NCBI GenBank assembly: GCA_022478985.1
Contig: JAKSZP010002663.1
Span: 62,001 to 126,000 of the forward strand
From: Massospora cicadina
Lineage: Eukaryota; Entomophthoromycota; Entomophthoromycetes; Entomophthorales; Entomophthoraceae
DNA length: 64,000 nt
Direction of reading: 5' to 3'
Shown here: in pieces, positions 47,311-57,659 of the stretch
How positions within the stretch are numbered: the stretch's first letter is position 1
Layout: every line of letters starts with the position of its first letter
Translations under genes and position numbers: made by a program
The notes under the pieces: generated by a model
Seen by the model: the letters and a program-made list of their open reading frames with translations, nothing else
Told to the model about the DNA's origin: nothing
The model's database searches: none

Positions 47311-47966
47311 GCAACTCTAAATACAACGTAGATTAAGCTAAAATATATTGATAGCCGTATTTATACTTAAACGTGAAGCTCGTACATATAATGAGACAAA
47401 TACTCCACTTATTTGAATTCATCCTGCCCAAATCCAAAGTTTTTGCTCAAACCAGTCAAGCTCTAGAGCCATTTTAAGCTTTATGCCCAGTCAAAAAATA
47501 AAGTTCAAATTTGTAGGACAATGAGACGCCATTTATGTTTTATATGTCGCATTTACTCTAGCAACTAAAAAATAAGCTATTGCTTTACTTCCAGATTAAC
47601 CTAAATCTGGTTCACCGTTTACTATAAAATACAGTCCAAAAAACTTTAAGTAATTTTATAACAACTTTGTCCAAAGGACTGAAAGAACTGCAAATCCAAA
47701 GAAAAAATTTTAAATTATTTTTACTTCAGTGCTAGCAAAAATAAGTCTCTGGCAAACATGCTCAAAGCAAAAAAGTTACATCTTCAGTGTTAAATCTTTT
47801 AGGTAAATATACAATTCAATACTATAACTTTAAAGAAAATTCTTAACCAACTTTTTTGTAAATGCAAGTAAAGTGTAGTATAGCTAAATAAAGTAAACAT
47901 TAACGTTCAAGTATTAGAAGCTGGTAAGATTAGTGAGGCAAGATTAATATCAAAATAGGTTTAAGC

Positions 47967-48353
47967 TTAACTTTCAGATAGCTTATCTAGCTTAATATCT
48001 GTAAATTTGAGTTTCTTAAAAGTTGTTGTCATAGGAGTAAGAAGCTCGGTCTCATCAGAATCCTGAACATCAAATATGATGTCTGTGCCACAGGCATTAT
48101 CGTATTCTCCACGGAAAATATTGTTGCCGCATTGGAAAAATACTTCAGATGAATCAATACCCTTAGTGTTTTAGAAATCAAATTTAAAAGTGGCCTACTA
48201 TGATTGAATATTTTTGACCAGGCGATGGAGTAGTGTTCCAATCCTTGAAATCGAAATCCATTATAACATAGCAGCTCTGAAAATTAGCACAAGAAGTAAA
48301 CAACTTACCTCTTCTACTTCTTCATACTCATCTAATAAATTTTCCTCTTGCAT
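47967..48353 (-). CDS. TFIIIC subunit 6-like protein, three exons
   Basis: Exon 1 is 48353-48309 (15 codons), exon 2 48276-48199 (26 codons) and exon 3 48161-47967 (64 codons plus TAA), giving 105 residues with no stop or frameshift. Introns are 32 nt (48308-48277, GTAAGT...TTTTCAG, with GCTAAT) and 37 nt (48198-48162, GTAGGC...CTAAG). Joining them gives an acidic start (MQEENLLDEYEEVEE), then CYVIMDFDFKDW, YSIIGIDSS, NIFRGEYDNACGTDIIFDV and KKLKFTDIKL. The order E-rich, Y-V-x-D, 'GID' and 'F-x-G-x-Y/W...GT-x-IIF' matches the TFIIIC subunit 6 (GTF3C6/Sfc7-type) domain, part of the RNA polymerase III assembly factor that binds tRNA promoters. The family call is from memory of the domain; the exon structure is read directly. 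Confidence 0.65.
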
Positions 48354-49338
48354 TATAAGCTTTAATTATCATTAAAATGTTAAAAGGGGTATAAAAATAA
48401 AAAGGAACAAATTTAAGACCTAGAAAACAAAAAGGAGAGAAGGTATTTTAAAAACTGTTACTGATACGCGTAACACTAGTCAAAGGCACCCGGATTCAAA
48501 ATAGCAAATAAAACTATAATCGGTGATAATCATACAGTTTCAAAAGTGCCCGCTAAAGCGATCTTAAAGCTAAAAGTAAAAAATAAATAAAGTGAAATAA
48601 CTGATTTGAAAGGCCTAAACAAACCTTGTAAAAGCAGATAAGAGGAAATATACAAAGTCAGTTATTCAAAAAATCTAACCTTTTAATGGATATAATCTTA
48701 GTTCGGATGAATAATCTCAAACGTTTTCACTTAACCCGTGAAGAATATTGCAGTAAACCCGCAAAGCAATGTAATGATTAAACTAGTATCTACCTGTTAT
48801 TATGCTTATATAAATGTTTTTTATTATAGTGAAAGGATTAAATTATATTTTTGGCCTCTAGAAAACTGAGGCATTACATCATAAAGACAATAAAATAGCT
48901 TTGCCTACTATTTTCTACATGTAATTATAAAGTTCATCTTTAGAATCAGCTTTTACCAAGTAAATACTTTGATCAGATTTTGTAATTTTCTTCCAATACT
49001 ACACAATATTTTTAGTAAACTAAGTTTATCTATGCAACCAAAAATATGTATTCCAGTAAAAAGCTCATGGCTTTAGAAAATAAGATTCTTTATTAATTGT
49101 CTATATCAATTGTGATCCAGTAACCCATTCAATTGTATAAAACTTTTTCAAGAAGCTCTCTGTTTATTAGTAAAAAGTGCATCATAATCTTTCAAATCAA
49201 AACTCATAAAGGATATACAATATAATTTAAATTTATTAACATAAAAAGGTACTAGATATACTGTTATAGAAGATTTAAGATTTTTTATTTAACCACTAGC
49301 CATGTGCCCAATAGGATTTCATATTGGCATCTCATGAA
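48354..49338. other. AT-rich, nothing assigned
   Basis: About 1 kb upstream of the TFIIIC-like gene. The first part should include its promoter, but no clear TATA element or other gene was recognised. Confidence 0.4.
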
Positions 49339-49340
49339 CT

Positions 49341-49465
49341 AAGGGTGGTTAGCCTGGCAGGTAAAACTGCCTCCACCTAAGTGCAGGTTTTGAGTTCGAA
49401 ACCTGTACTGGCTAGAAAAGTTCTCGGTGTGGTATATTTGTCCCAAGGTCGACCCACCTCAAATA
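49341..49465 (+). mobile_element. tRNA-derived SINE, copy S3 (best preserved)
   Basis: AAGGGTGGTTAGCCTGGCAGG starts it. A box TAGCCTGGCAGG (49350-49361) has one mismatch to the consensus, and B box AGTTCGAAACC (49393-49403) has two. They are 31 nt apart. The body and 3' end (TATATTTGTCCCAAGGTCGA and CCCACCTC) match S1 and S2. The tail may extend further right; no clean duplication was found. Confidence 0.78.
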
Positions 49466-49689
49466 TTTTAAACATCTCAGGAACTGACTTTTCTCAAATG
49501 GAGTTTTTGAGTAACCTGCTCTTCCCATGCCCTTTTTTTTACCTTTTGGACATAGCAAGGAATTATTACTGCATAAACAAATAAAGTCTAAAGAGATTTT
49601 ATCAAACTATCCATGTAACCCTTCAAAAAAAGTAGACTGCACATATCAAAGAATCACCTGTAGGACTTCATGATATACCACATATTGAG

Positions 49690-50720
49690 TCCAGACTTAG
49701 GTGCCAATTCATCATTGATTCACAGAATCTGCTACAAAAACTTTCATAACTTCAAATTGTCTTACTCAAGAAAAGGTGACATAAATTTGACCATGTCCAA
49801 AAGCTGGAGCTGGAAGATAAAGTCCAATTTTATCAAAGATCTGACCTTAGGACTTATTGCTTATCATAATGATTGACAGTCTAATATAAAAATATCACCT
49901 TTTCAGCTGGAATGTAAAGCTCATTATTGACTTGAAGATAGATTGATCTGAGGAATGAACTTATATTTGCTAGCCTGATCATCAGTAAGTATTTTAACAT
50001 CAAGAGCATATTCAACCATATTTTAAATAATCAGGTATATTTTATTGCACAATCCTTTCGTTATGTTTAAGTTACACTGCAGCATGAATATTAATCCTAT
50101 CTTCAGTCTCAGTATGTGTGGAGGCATTTTTGAAGAAGTCTGCAAGTTAGTAAACTCCATTAGATAACTATTTTGTTCCTCTGAATTATCACACTTGATA
50201 TTGTCAATGCTGCTATAATTTTTGGCTTCTCCAGAGATTTTATTAATAATCTTATTTTTATATCAAATGAATCTTCATTTCTTGGTTTCAGAATTGCAAT
50301 ATTATTGAATAACTCAAATGATGATAGGTCAAAATTGTTTCCAAAAATTAGCTCTAACAGATTTTTTTAGTGATGCAAGGCCAGGAATCTGGAAGCTATC
50401 ATCTCCAAAAACTTCTACATGTGGCATATGGGTTTCTCCAAGTTTCAAAGGCTAGTCAGTAATTACTTTCACATTGCAATCTACTCTTATATCTTGGGTG
50501 AGTTTAATTTCTTTAAATAAGTAGAAGCTGTTGCATCACTTGAGAGACTCTGACACTTGCTGCTTGACTTCCCCTTGAAACAACAGGTAAACATTTCCTG
50601 AAGTCTCCGCCCAACAAAATGACATTACCTTCTAATAAAATTTTATTTTTCATCATATCCTGAAGAAGCATATTAAGAACTTTGTGGGAATCCAGCTGAT
50701 TTGTGCTCACTTAGTGCTTG
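49690..50720 (-). pseudogene. Helitron helicase, C-terminal half
   Basis: Read right to left. KVLNMLLQDMMKN, then EGNVILLGGDFRKCLPVV and SRGS (50710-50550), is the Walker B region of Pif1-like Helitron helicases. DDQASKYKFIPQINLSSSQ follows near 49960-49900. GLYLPAPAFGHGQIYVTFSR then VRQFEVMKVFVADS (about 49830-49720) is the last helicase motif. Many stops occur. The helicase unwinds the donor strand during rolling-circle transposition. Confidence 0.78.
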
Positions 50721-50742
50721 ACACCTGCTGGATTCCACAAAG
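50680..50742. repeat. Imperfect inverted repeat
   Basis: CTTTGTGGGAATCCAGC (50680-50696) and GCTGGATTCCACAAAG (50727-50742) are reverse complements except for one bulged base, with a loop of about 30 nt. The left arm is helicase sequence. The right arm lies at the edge of the inserted block, so it may be a by-product of that insertion. Confidence 0.7.
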
Positions 50743-51480
50743 ATTATTGAATAAATTTAAATAATAACTAAAGTGCTAATAAAAATGGATTTTATAATTT
50801 TTATTGAACATGCAATAAGGGAAAAAACAATATTCCTTGACCTCTGACTATCTAGTATTTAAAGTAATTTTGAAGGCTGAGGGGGAATTTGGGAATATGT
50901 TCAGAATAGCCTGCACAAGTCTGAATTAGAAAATATGCAGGAATAGCATATCATGACTCAGGAACTCACATCAGGGCAGCAAAGTGAATGAAGAGGAATT
51001 CTGATTAGCCCAAATGTACCCATGAGGTAACATCTTTATAAACTTGAGCCAATCACCACCTAGAAAATTCTTGCACCTTGGGGGACCCCACCAAGCCTAT
51101 AAAAGGGGGGTCCCCACGCAGTTGCATTGAAGGACTTTGTTGGGGTTGGGGGAGTGCCTTCTGATGATTCCCCCAAAGTCCGTGGTGAGGTCAGAGTAAT
51201 CTGACCAGCCAATTTTATTAGTGCCTGTACAGGTTTCAAACTGGTGTTTCCCCAATTAATGGGGTTCCACCAAGAATTGGCCAGGGACTTTTTGGCTGAT
51301 TTCCTCAACTTTTGTATTATTAATTTTAATAAATGAGCTCTTAATGATATTGGAATATTGCAAATGGCCAACATTTCCCTTTTTCAGCAGAACTTGACCT
51401 ACAGCATTCTTATCTTTAGTCTGCAAAGGTAAATGTCCGACAAACTTCAAGAGCACCTCCTTGTGCCATATCTAAATTTT
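50721..51480 (+). mobile_element. Insertion inside the Helitron helicase, possibly a solo LTR
   Basis: The helicase motifs at 51.5-51.8 kb and at 50.55-50.71 kb should be separated by only a few dozen codons. Instead some 750 bp lie between them. This block has a strong TATA-like CCTATAAAAGGGGGG (51098-51112) and an AATAAA near 51331, an arrangement seen in LTRs. Its GC-rich middle differs from its surroundings. Borders and target duplication are unresolved. Confidence 0.45.
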
Positions 51481-52020
51481 CCCATTCAAGCTGGCAGCCT
51501 CCAACTTGTGATATTCTTTTGGCCTTGTGACTGAAGTAATGTTAATGTTTTGTTAAGTGGTACAATCAACTTAAACCTTGAGTGAGCTATCCTTACACCT
51601 TTCAAAAATGCCACTGAAATTCCAGTTGAAGCTACGGGAATTACAATTCTTCTGTCTCCTATTAAAATATGCATCAAAGTGCTGTAGACATAAGTTGTTT
51701 CAGTTCCACCAAGGCTGTCAATAGAAAAGAGTTTTTTCTCCTCTTCCTTCACAGGCTTGCAGAATGCTGTCAAAAATGTGTCTTTAATCTCAGTTTCATT
51801 TGGCATATAATTCTTTGCCAAGCCTCTTCTCTTCCTCATGGATATAACTTTCAGCCTGATCAACATGGAAAAGTGAATCAGGAAGTTTAAAGTAAAAATT
51901 TTTATTTTATGAAGTCTCAGGATATCATTGATTTCTGCAAGCCATCCATCCTTGTAAACATCATCTGAGCAATTCCTTCTTGAATGCTCACGCTATACTT
52001 TCCAGATGCCAATCAAATAA
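51481..52020 (-). pseudogene. Helitron helicase, N-terminal half
   Basis: The frame 51866-51486 contains FSIDSLGGTETTYVYSTLMH, a Walker A remnant of the Pif1 GxxGTGKT type with Lys replaced by Thr. IVIPVASTGISVAFLKGVRI then AHSRFKLIVPL is motif Ia of the same family. The loss of the catalytic Lys shows the enzyme is dead. Confidence 0.78.
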
Positions 52021-52023
52021 CTT

Positions 52024-52099
52024 AAGAGGTGTGGTATTACATCGATGAATCCCCCCTCAGGTTGGGACCATCTAGTACTAAAAAAAGAGGTGTGGTATT
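52024..52099 (+). mobile_element. Ultra-short retroposed insertion, copy 3 (46 nt)
   Basis: AAGAGGTGTGGTATT at 52024-52038 is repeated exactly at 52085-52099. The 46 nt between them start ACATCGATGAA and end CATCTAGTACTAAAAA. They match copy 2 (26380-26427) apart from a few positions, including the same 5' first base. It lies in the Helitron remnant and points opposite to the Helitron gene. Confidence 0.9.
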
Positions 52100-52399
52100 T
52101 TAGGATTTTAGAACACCAGAATGATGGCAAAAAGATCCCTCAGAGATGTTGCTAAATGATATCTTGAAGCTTCCTCAATACATCTTGACCATTTTATTAT
52201 CATTTTCAAGTAATCTTCTGGCTCTTGCTGTGTCCTTGAATGTTCCACATGTAATTCCATTCACAGTTCTCAAGTCCTCAAACAATGTTGGCCCTCAAAT
52301 GTTTAGGAGGAGAAGTCACAGGAAATATCGCTCACAATCCAAAGGGCTAACGCTGTACAACTTAGAAATTGTATCCAAAAGATGCACTCATTTTTGCTT

Positions 52400-54720
52400 T
52401 TTCATTAACAAACCAATATAATTCTGACTTCAGTGTAGAGGAGCTCTCTTGCAACAGCGTCTGACTGACACAGCTTGAAGTATGTGGTCAGAGTTGTATT
52501 TTTAAAGGAAGAATTCTCTAATGCCTGATGTTTTTGATCTTCCAAAAATGTAAAATTCTGTTGATGATATAAAAGAACTTCCAATCTCTTAATGTGGTGG
52601 ATTTTAAAGTGCAATTTAAATCCAAGAAGTCGCTAAGCCACTTCTGGAGCCATCATCATTCTACCATAATGTATTGAGTTATTCATCATACTCAATGTTT
52701 TTTAAAGTGATTTCCATCTTTGCGCAATCATGACCTTTGTATACATAATTTTAAAGATACTTTGTCACCTTCACAGTAGCACAAATCTCCACTTTGATGT
52801 AAGCATTGAACTCTTTTGAGAAGAAACTTGTTGTACAAAACTAACCATTGAATGTCCATCCTGACTCCATTCTTTTTGAAAAATTAACATCTTTTTGTCT
52901 GTAAAGAAATTATCTGTCAACATTCTCTTGAGTTTCAGAATTGAATTTCTTATGAACTCCTTCATGCATTTGCCATGTTCCATAGAAACACATTAATGGT
53001 TAAGTTCTCCACACGGTCCATTAATCATGTTCTGGGTTATGATGCTGTAAAGATTCGGTCTGGCAGTCTCAACAGGTATCTCAGCACAGACTACTTCATC
53101 AATCATATATCTTCTATAATCGTGTCATCACTTTTCATCATCATCAAGATATGAGCATGTGGAAGACACCGTTTTTGCCACTTAAAAAAGTAAATGAGGG
53201 CAAGACATCTCTTAAAAAACCATCTTTGATTATGCCAAATAGAACCTCAAGTTTGAGGTGAACCACTCTTGCCACCAAGTCTGGTCAGTCTTGAGGAGTT
53301 TGTCCAGGCTTCAGTTTATTTGTTACTCAGGCCAGTTTATATACAGGTGAACGTTATAAAAAGGTCAGGTTATTATACCAGTTCATGATTGCCATGGCGT
53401 CTTGGCGATTTTGGTGCATATACATTGGACCGCCATGGAATATTGAAAGAAATATGCAGGCTCTTCCAATTGTCACTGATGGTCAGCTTCATTTTGATCA
53501 AGTGAATCCATAAGCCCTTGATACTCTCAATTCTAAGTTTGCTTTGATTCTGATAAATATGAAAGAGGATGTTTGACTCATATCTCATTTAAAAGAGAAC
53601 CAAATACTTCTGAAAGATCTTGCAGTCAAGATGAATAGGAGTGAACTATGGTTTGCTCTCTCTATTAGCCTGTACTTGTAAAACTGCTTTATTATTATCC
53701 TGTTGTGTGATGCAGTTTGTCTTCATCCCATATTGAGTTATTTTTGATCCCATCCAAGTTCAACTTTAGGATAGAGCGGAGGAATTTCTATCATATCAAT
53801 GTGGGGCTCATTTTGGAGTATTTGGGAGTCCATGATGGTTATTGAAAACAATAAAGTCAATATTCTGAAGAGGGCTTCTGCTTTTTCCCATAAAAATGAT
53901 TGCAACCTCTTTTTCACTTAGTCTATTGTATCTCCTCTCGTCCTTCTCTGGGTCTTTGAGAAACATGAGCTTGACTATTTCAATATCTCAAAATTGAGCA
54001 ACAACATCCTTAATCATCTTGTAAGACTGTGCATACATTTTTGATTGCTGCAAAACAGTGTCCAAATTGCTCATGGCAGCCGCCAACCATTTGTCATTTT
54101 CAAATATTCCCATTCTCTTATCAAGTGCTTTTTAAGAGTCAACGTGATAGTGATAGAAATATGCAGTTCTGTCAGTTGACATCAAGTGAGAAGTTAGGAA
54201 CTGCACTTCTGAGACTTTGTACAGTATATTGGTCCTCTTCTTCTGAAAAAACTGTGGTACACCTTGACATCAATGGATGCAAAAGCCACTGCCTTATTGT
54301 AGCTGTAATTATACTTGAGGAAGTTTTTGGAATCTAAGGACTGGCTTACAAAGAGTTTTCTAACTCCTTGGGCACAGAATGGCAATCAGTGAATCTGGCC
54401 TTTTGACTTTTCTTTTGCCACAGCACATGGAAAAATATCCGTTTGTGACTCTCTTGCCAAAAAACTTTTTTAACCAAGAAGTCATAACATTGGTCAGACA
54501 TTGGTCCTATTATAAGAGATGGTTTGCTGTCATCATGATTAGTGGTATATGCAGTATTCAGATTTCTTCCTCTTCTGTTGACCTCTGGATGTGTGCGTTA
54601 GTACTTGGTCATGGATTGTGCGTGTACCCCTTTTTGTATGAGCTGATACTTGCCACAGCTTGTCAGTGTACTTCAGATAAGATTACAAATTTTTTGCTAC
54701 CTCTTTCTGATGGACAGTAG
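52400..54720 (-). pseudogene. Helitron Rep (HUH endonuclease) and N-terminal domain, decayed
   Basis: Right to left: a Cys-containing start (GYFSMCCGKRKVKRPDSLIA, about 54460-54380), NKAVAFASIDVKVYHSFF (54194-54385), MYAQSYKMIKDVVAQF (about 54040-53990), and ERRYNRLSEKEVAIIF (about 53940). Next comes GPMYMHQNRQDAMAIMNWYN (about 53430-53370), followed in a shifted frame by FITFTC. The HUH motif WQKRCLPHAHILMMM lies near 53185-53140. A tyrosine motif, NYVYKGHDCAKMEI, lies near 52760-52715. FKLHFKIHHIKRLEVLLYH (about 52620-52560) completes the Rep domain. The histidine pair is intact; numerous stops are not. Confidence 0.82.
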
Positions 54721-54756
54721 AGTTATTTTTAGAAGAATTTTTTGATTTTTCAGGTT

Positions 54757-55116
54757 TTATTTATATAATAAGCCCTTCGTTTTTTGTTTGTCTTTTTTGA
54801 TAGACTTGGAGAAATCTGGTATAAGCTTTGGTACAAGGAAAATGAAGACTGTGACTAAATTGCAGGCTACAAAGTTACTGGTATTTCTACTTTTCACATC
54901 GTTATTTTTTAGCAGTAATAACTTTTGAAATACCTGTGTCCAAAAATTGCAAAAAAAATTTCCTTGGGAAGCATATGCATTAAAATGTCCACTTGAAAGA
55001 CTTGCTGCAAACCTAAGCTGCTTAACAGGTTGACCCTCAGTTCCTGTTTTCAAATAGAATGTACCATTTAGATAGACTTTGAAAATAGATTGAAAAATTT
55101 TCCTTTCAGTTTCCAA
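54757..55116 (-). other. Unidentified 119-codon frame
   Basis: Starts METERKIFQSIFKVYLNGTF and contains KQLRFAASLSSGHFNAYASQ, a hydrophobic stretch (FVACNLVTVFIFLVPKLIP) and a lysine-rich end. It lies just upstream of the Helitron Rep start on the same strand. It may be a Helitron-carried segment or chance. I do not recognise it. Confidence 0.2.
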
Positions 55117-56013
55117 CTCAAACTACTGGACATTGATGTTTTATCATATCATTGTTATAATTGGATAATGTGGTATAGTTATCTCCAATTTTTGTTAAAA
55201 GGCATAGTAGAAAATTCTATTTAGTTATCTACAAAATACCTAATAATCTGCCCACAGACATCATTATGCATTTCCTGGGTTTTATAAGAAAAAAAAATAA
55301 AGCCTAAAATAAGCAGACTTTATCTTCTACATTAGTAACAACATTCTTTGTGACATTCTTCCCCTCAATCATAAAAGTTTACACAACCATCTACTTAGTA
55401 AAACTCTAACACTGACTGACTGGCAGAAAACGCACAGCCTAAACCAGTGGGTCTAGAAGCATGACATTCTGCATAGATGTTCCTTATAATAACGTAAGTG
55501 AGCAATAAGAAAGGAATTTTTGAAAATTAATCCTCTAAGGGGGTTAAATAAGTAATATATGTTTGTATGAAAGTTCATCATTTTTTAAGTTAGAATTCTA
55601 AATAATAAATTATAAACTCAAAAACTTGAAAATTGTCTGGTGCATTTTAAAGCTTTAATTCAACTTAAATCTCTACAGATTAACAATACTTTGCAACCTG
55701 AATAAGCACTAATTTATTAAGATATTGTATAACAGATTTGTGATTGAGTGAAAGCTCAGGTTTTGGTTAGTATAACACTATATAATCTATTTTGCATCAT
55801 TTCATAACAGAGATGGTAGGGTTTTCCATTAAGAAGGGCATTTAAAAATTATAGGATCTTTATTGTCAAGCATACTTTTTTATATTACACTAACTTATTA
55901 TTATATTGACATTTTAAATATTTTATCCATTTAGTCTAAGCTTTGATTTATTGCACAAATTTCAATTTCTTTAGATTTTGATCAAATTTTGTGAACTAGT
56001 AGTTAAAAGTATT

Positions 56014-56065
56014 AAGTGAGCAGTTAGGGGTTAGACCATATAGTACTGAAAAAAGTGAGCAGTTA
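56014..56065 (+). mobile_element. Ultra-short retroposed insertion, copy 4 (26 nt)
   Basis: AAGTGAGCAGTTA at 56014-56026 is repeated exactly at 56053-56065. The 26 nt between end ACCATATAGTACTGAAAA, matching the 3' part of copies 2 and 3 with a few changes. The 5' end is truncated relative to those. Confidence 0.82.
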
Positions 56066-56281
56066 TTGTGTAATTCAGACCCAAAGATGACAATCTTGGA
56101 GATCAAGTCAACTGAGTAAGTTGAAAAGTGTTTTTGTTTTTTGAAGCGGTTGATTTATTATACTCAAGGGCAAACCATCTCCTTACATTTAGTGTTATCC
56201 AGCTGATTTAGAAGTTTTTAAAGAAGAACAATTTACTTAAAGCTCTTGATGCAACATTAGATAAACTTATAAACTTCTTAG

Positions 56282-56485
56282 CTAAAACCATCAAACATAC
56301 CAAATCAACCAATCACCAAATGCTTGGTAAAATCAAACCAAACTTAATAAAACAATTAAAAACTACTAACAACTTACCAAAACCAATTAATTTATTAAAT
56401 CACCAATTACTAACCACTTACTAAACCCATCAAACTTATTAATCAAACTAAAACCACTACCAATTTTTAAAACCATTCAAACTAT
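56282..56485 (+). repeat. G-depleted, degenerate CCAA/AACC tract
   Basis: From 56328 to 56485 (158 nt) the + strand has no G at all. Extending left to 56282 adds only three. The sequence is made of loosely repeated ACCAA, AAACC and AATCA pieces without a fixed period. It may be a decayed simple repeat. Confidence 0.6.
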
Positions 56486-57541
56486 GGAACTAACTGATTA
56501 TCAAATTTCTCAGCCATAACAATATACCAATTATCATTAAAACATAGAATTTTACTTTTCACACATATAACTTTTTTACTATCACATCAAAATCCTCTTA
56601 TTAAAGCTCACCTACGTTATATAAGGAACTTTTGTGCAAATTTTATGCTTTTAGACCCACCAGTTTAGGCTTTGCATTGTCTAACAGTAAGTGTTAGAGT
56701 TTATTAAGTAGATGATTATAAGTAAAAACTTCACATATATATGAAAGTGGGTTTAGAATCAAAAGTTGACAAAATGATATATTTTAGACTTTTTATACAT
56801 TTTAAACCTTTACCATCTGTTTATCTATAATAACTTTATGATGAGTAAACAGTATGTAAATTATAGAAAGTGGATGTATTGGCCTCTTTTAAATTATTTT
56901 AAGTAAACCTTTCTGTACATTTTGACCCTATTTCTTAAGCCTACAAAACACTTTATACCAATTTTTGTTGTGTTAATATTTTCAAAAATAAAAATGTAAA
57001 AAGCTAGGTTTTTTAAACTATATAGGTTCTCATGACGTTTTTACAGATATAACATAATTTTCTTACTATTTTTATGTAATTTTTCATTTTTATTTGATTT
57101 TTGATAGTTGAAATAATTTTTACTATTTTATAGAATAATTTTAGAATTTTTGCAAAAAGAGAACTAAAAAAATTGATTGTTTTATTATAATTAATCTTTA
57201 TAAGCTATAGCTTTTATAAGACTTTTCTCATATGTCTATTAGTCTTCTTTCTATATCTTCAATAGTTATAGCAACAACTGAATTAAGTATAAGTTGTTCA
57301 TGTTTGAAATTAAACCCTATTCTAAGTTTCTTCACATAATACTCTTATCATACAAAAACTATATATATAAATTAGGTCTAGCTTATAACTATATAACAAT
57401 AAGAATGACTTAAAAATTAATTTAAAAAATTAATATCTTAAAATAGCAGTATGATAGATTTTTGCATCATCTGTAAAAAATTAAGTTTTAAATTACAAAA
57501 AACATCACAACTTAAATCAAATTTTATAAAAAAATGAAAAT

Positions 57542-57560
57542 TTCCTTGTTCAATAATCTT
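57542..57560. repeat. Target-site duplication of LINE copy 2 (left member)
   Basis: TTCCTTGTTCAATAATCTT here and TTTCTTATTTAATAATCTT at 62834-62852 match at 16 of 19 positions. The three mismatches are all C/T or G/A. Confidence 0.75.
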
Positions 57561-57659
57561 TTTAAATTTATTGCGGGGAAGGCCAACCATGGGATGGACA
57601 CTTCCAAATATGACTCAGAAAAGACAAACTTAGTACCAGGGGAGGCACCCCAGAGAAGC

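Larger units (their letters stand above)
49680..54720 (-). mobile_element. Helitron with Rep-helicase gene, decayed
   Basis: A large minus-strand coding remnant combines a rolling-circle Rep domain (52.6-54.7 kb) with a Pif1-type helicase (49.7-51.9 kb), the protein layout that defines Helitrons. Both ends were sought (5' TC and 3' CTRR with hairpin) but not located, so the limits are those of the coding remnant. It is interrupted by an insertion between helicase motifs and carries an ultra-short retroposed insertion at 52024-52099. Confidence 0.82.
55117..57541. other. AT-rich region with two notable short features
   Basis: Strongly AT-rich, with no gene seen. It contains an ultra-short retroposed insertion (56014-56065) and a G-free tract (56328-56485), listed separately. 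Confidence 0.5.

Noticed and set aside
54379..54720. The 113-codon plus-strand frame as a gene
   Set aside because: It is antisense to the N-terminal Helitron Rep remnant (GYFSMCCGKRKVKR on the minus strand) and is taken as its shadow.
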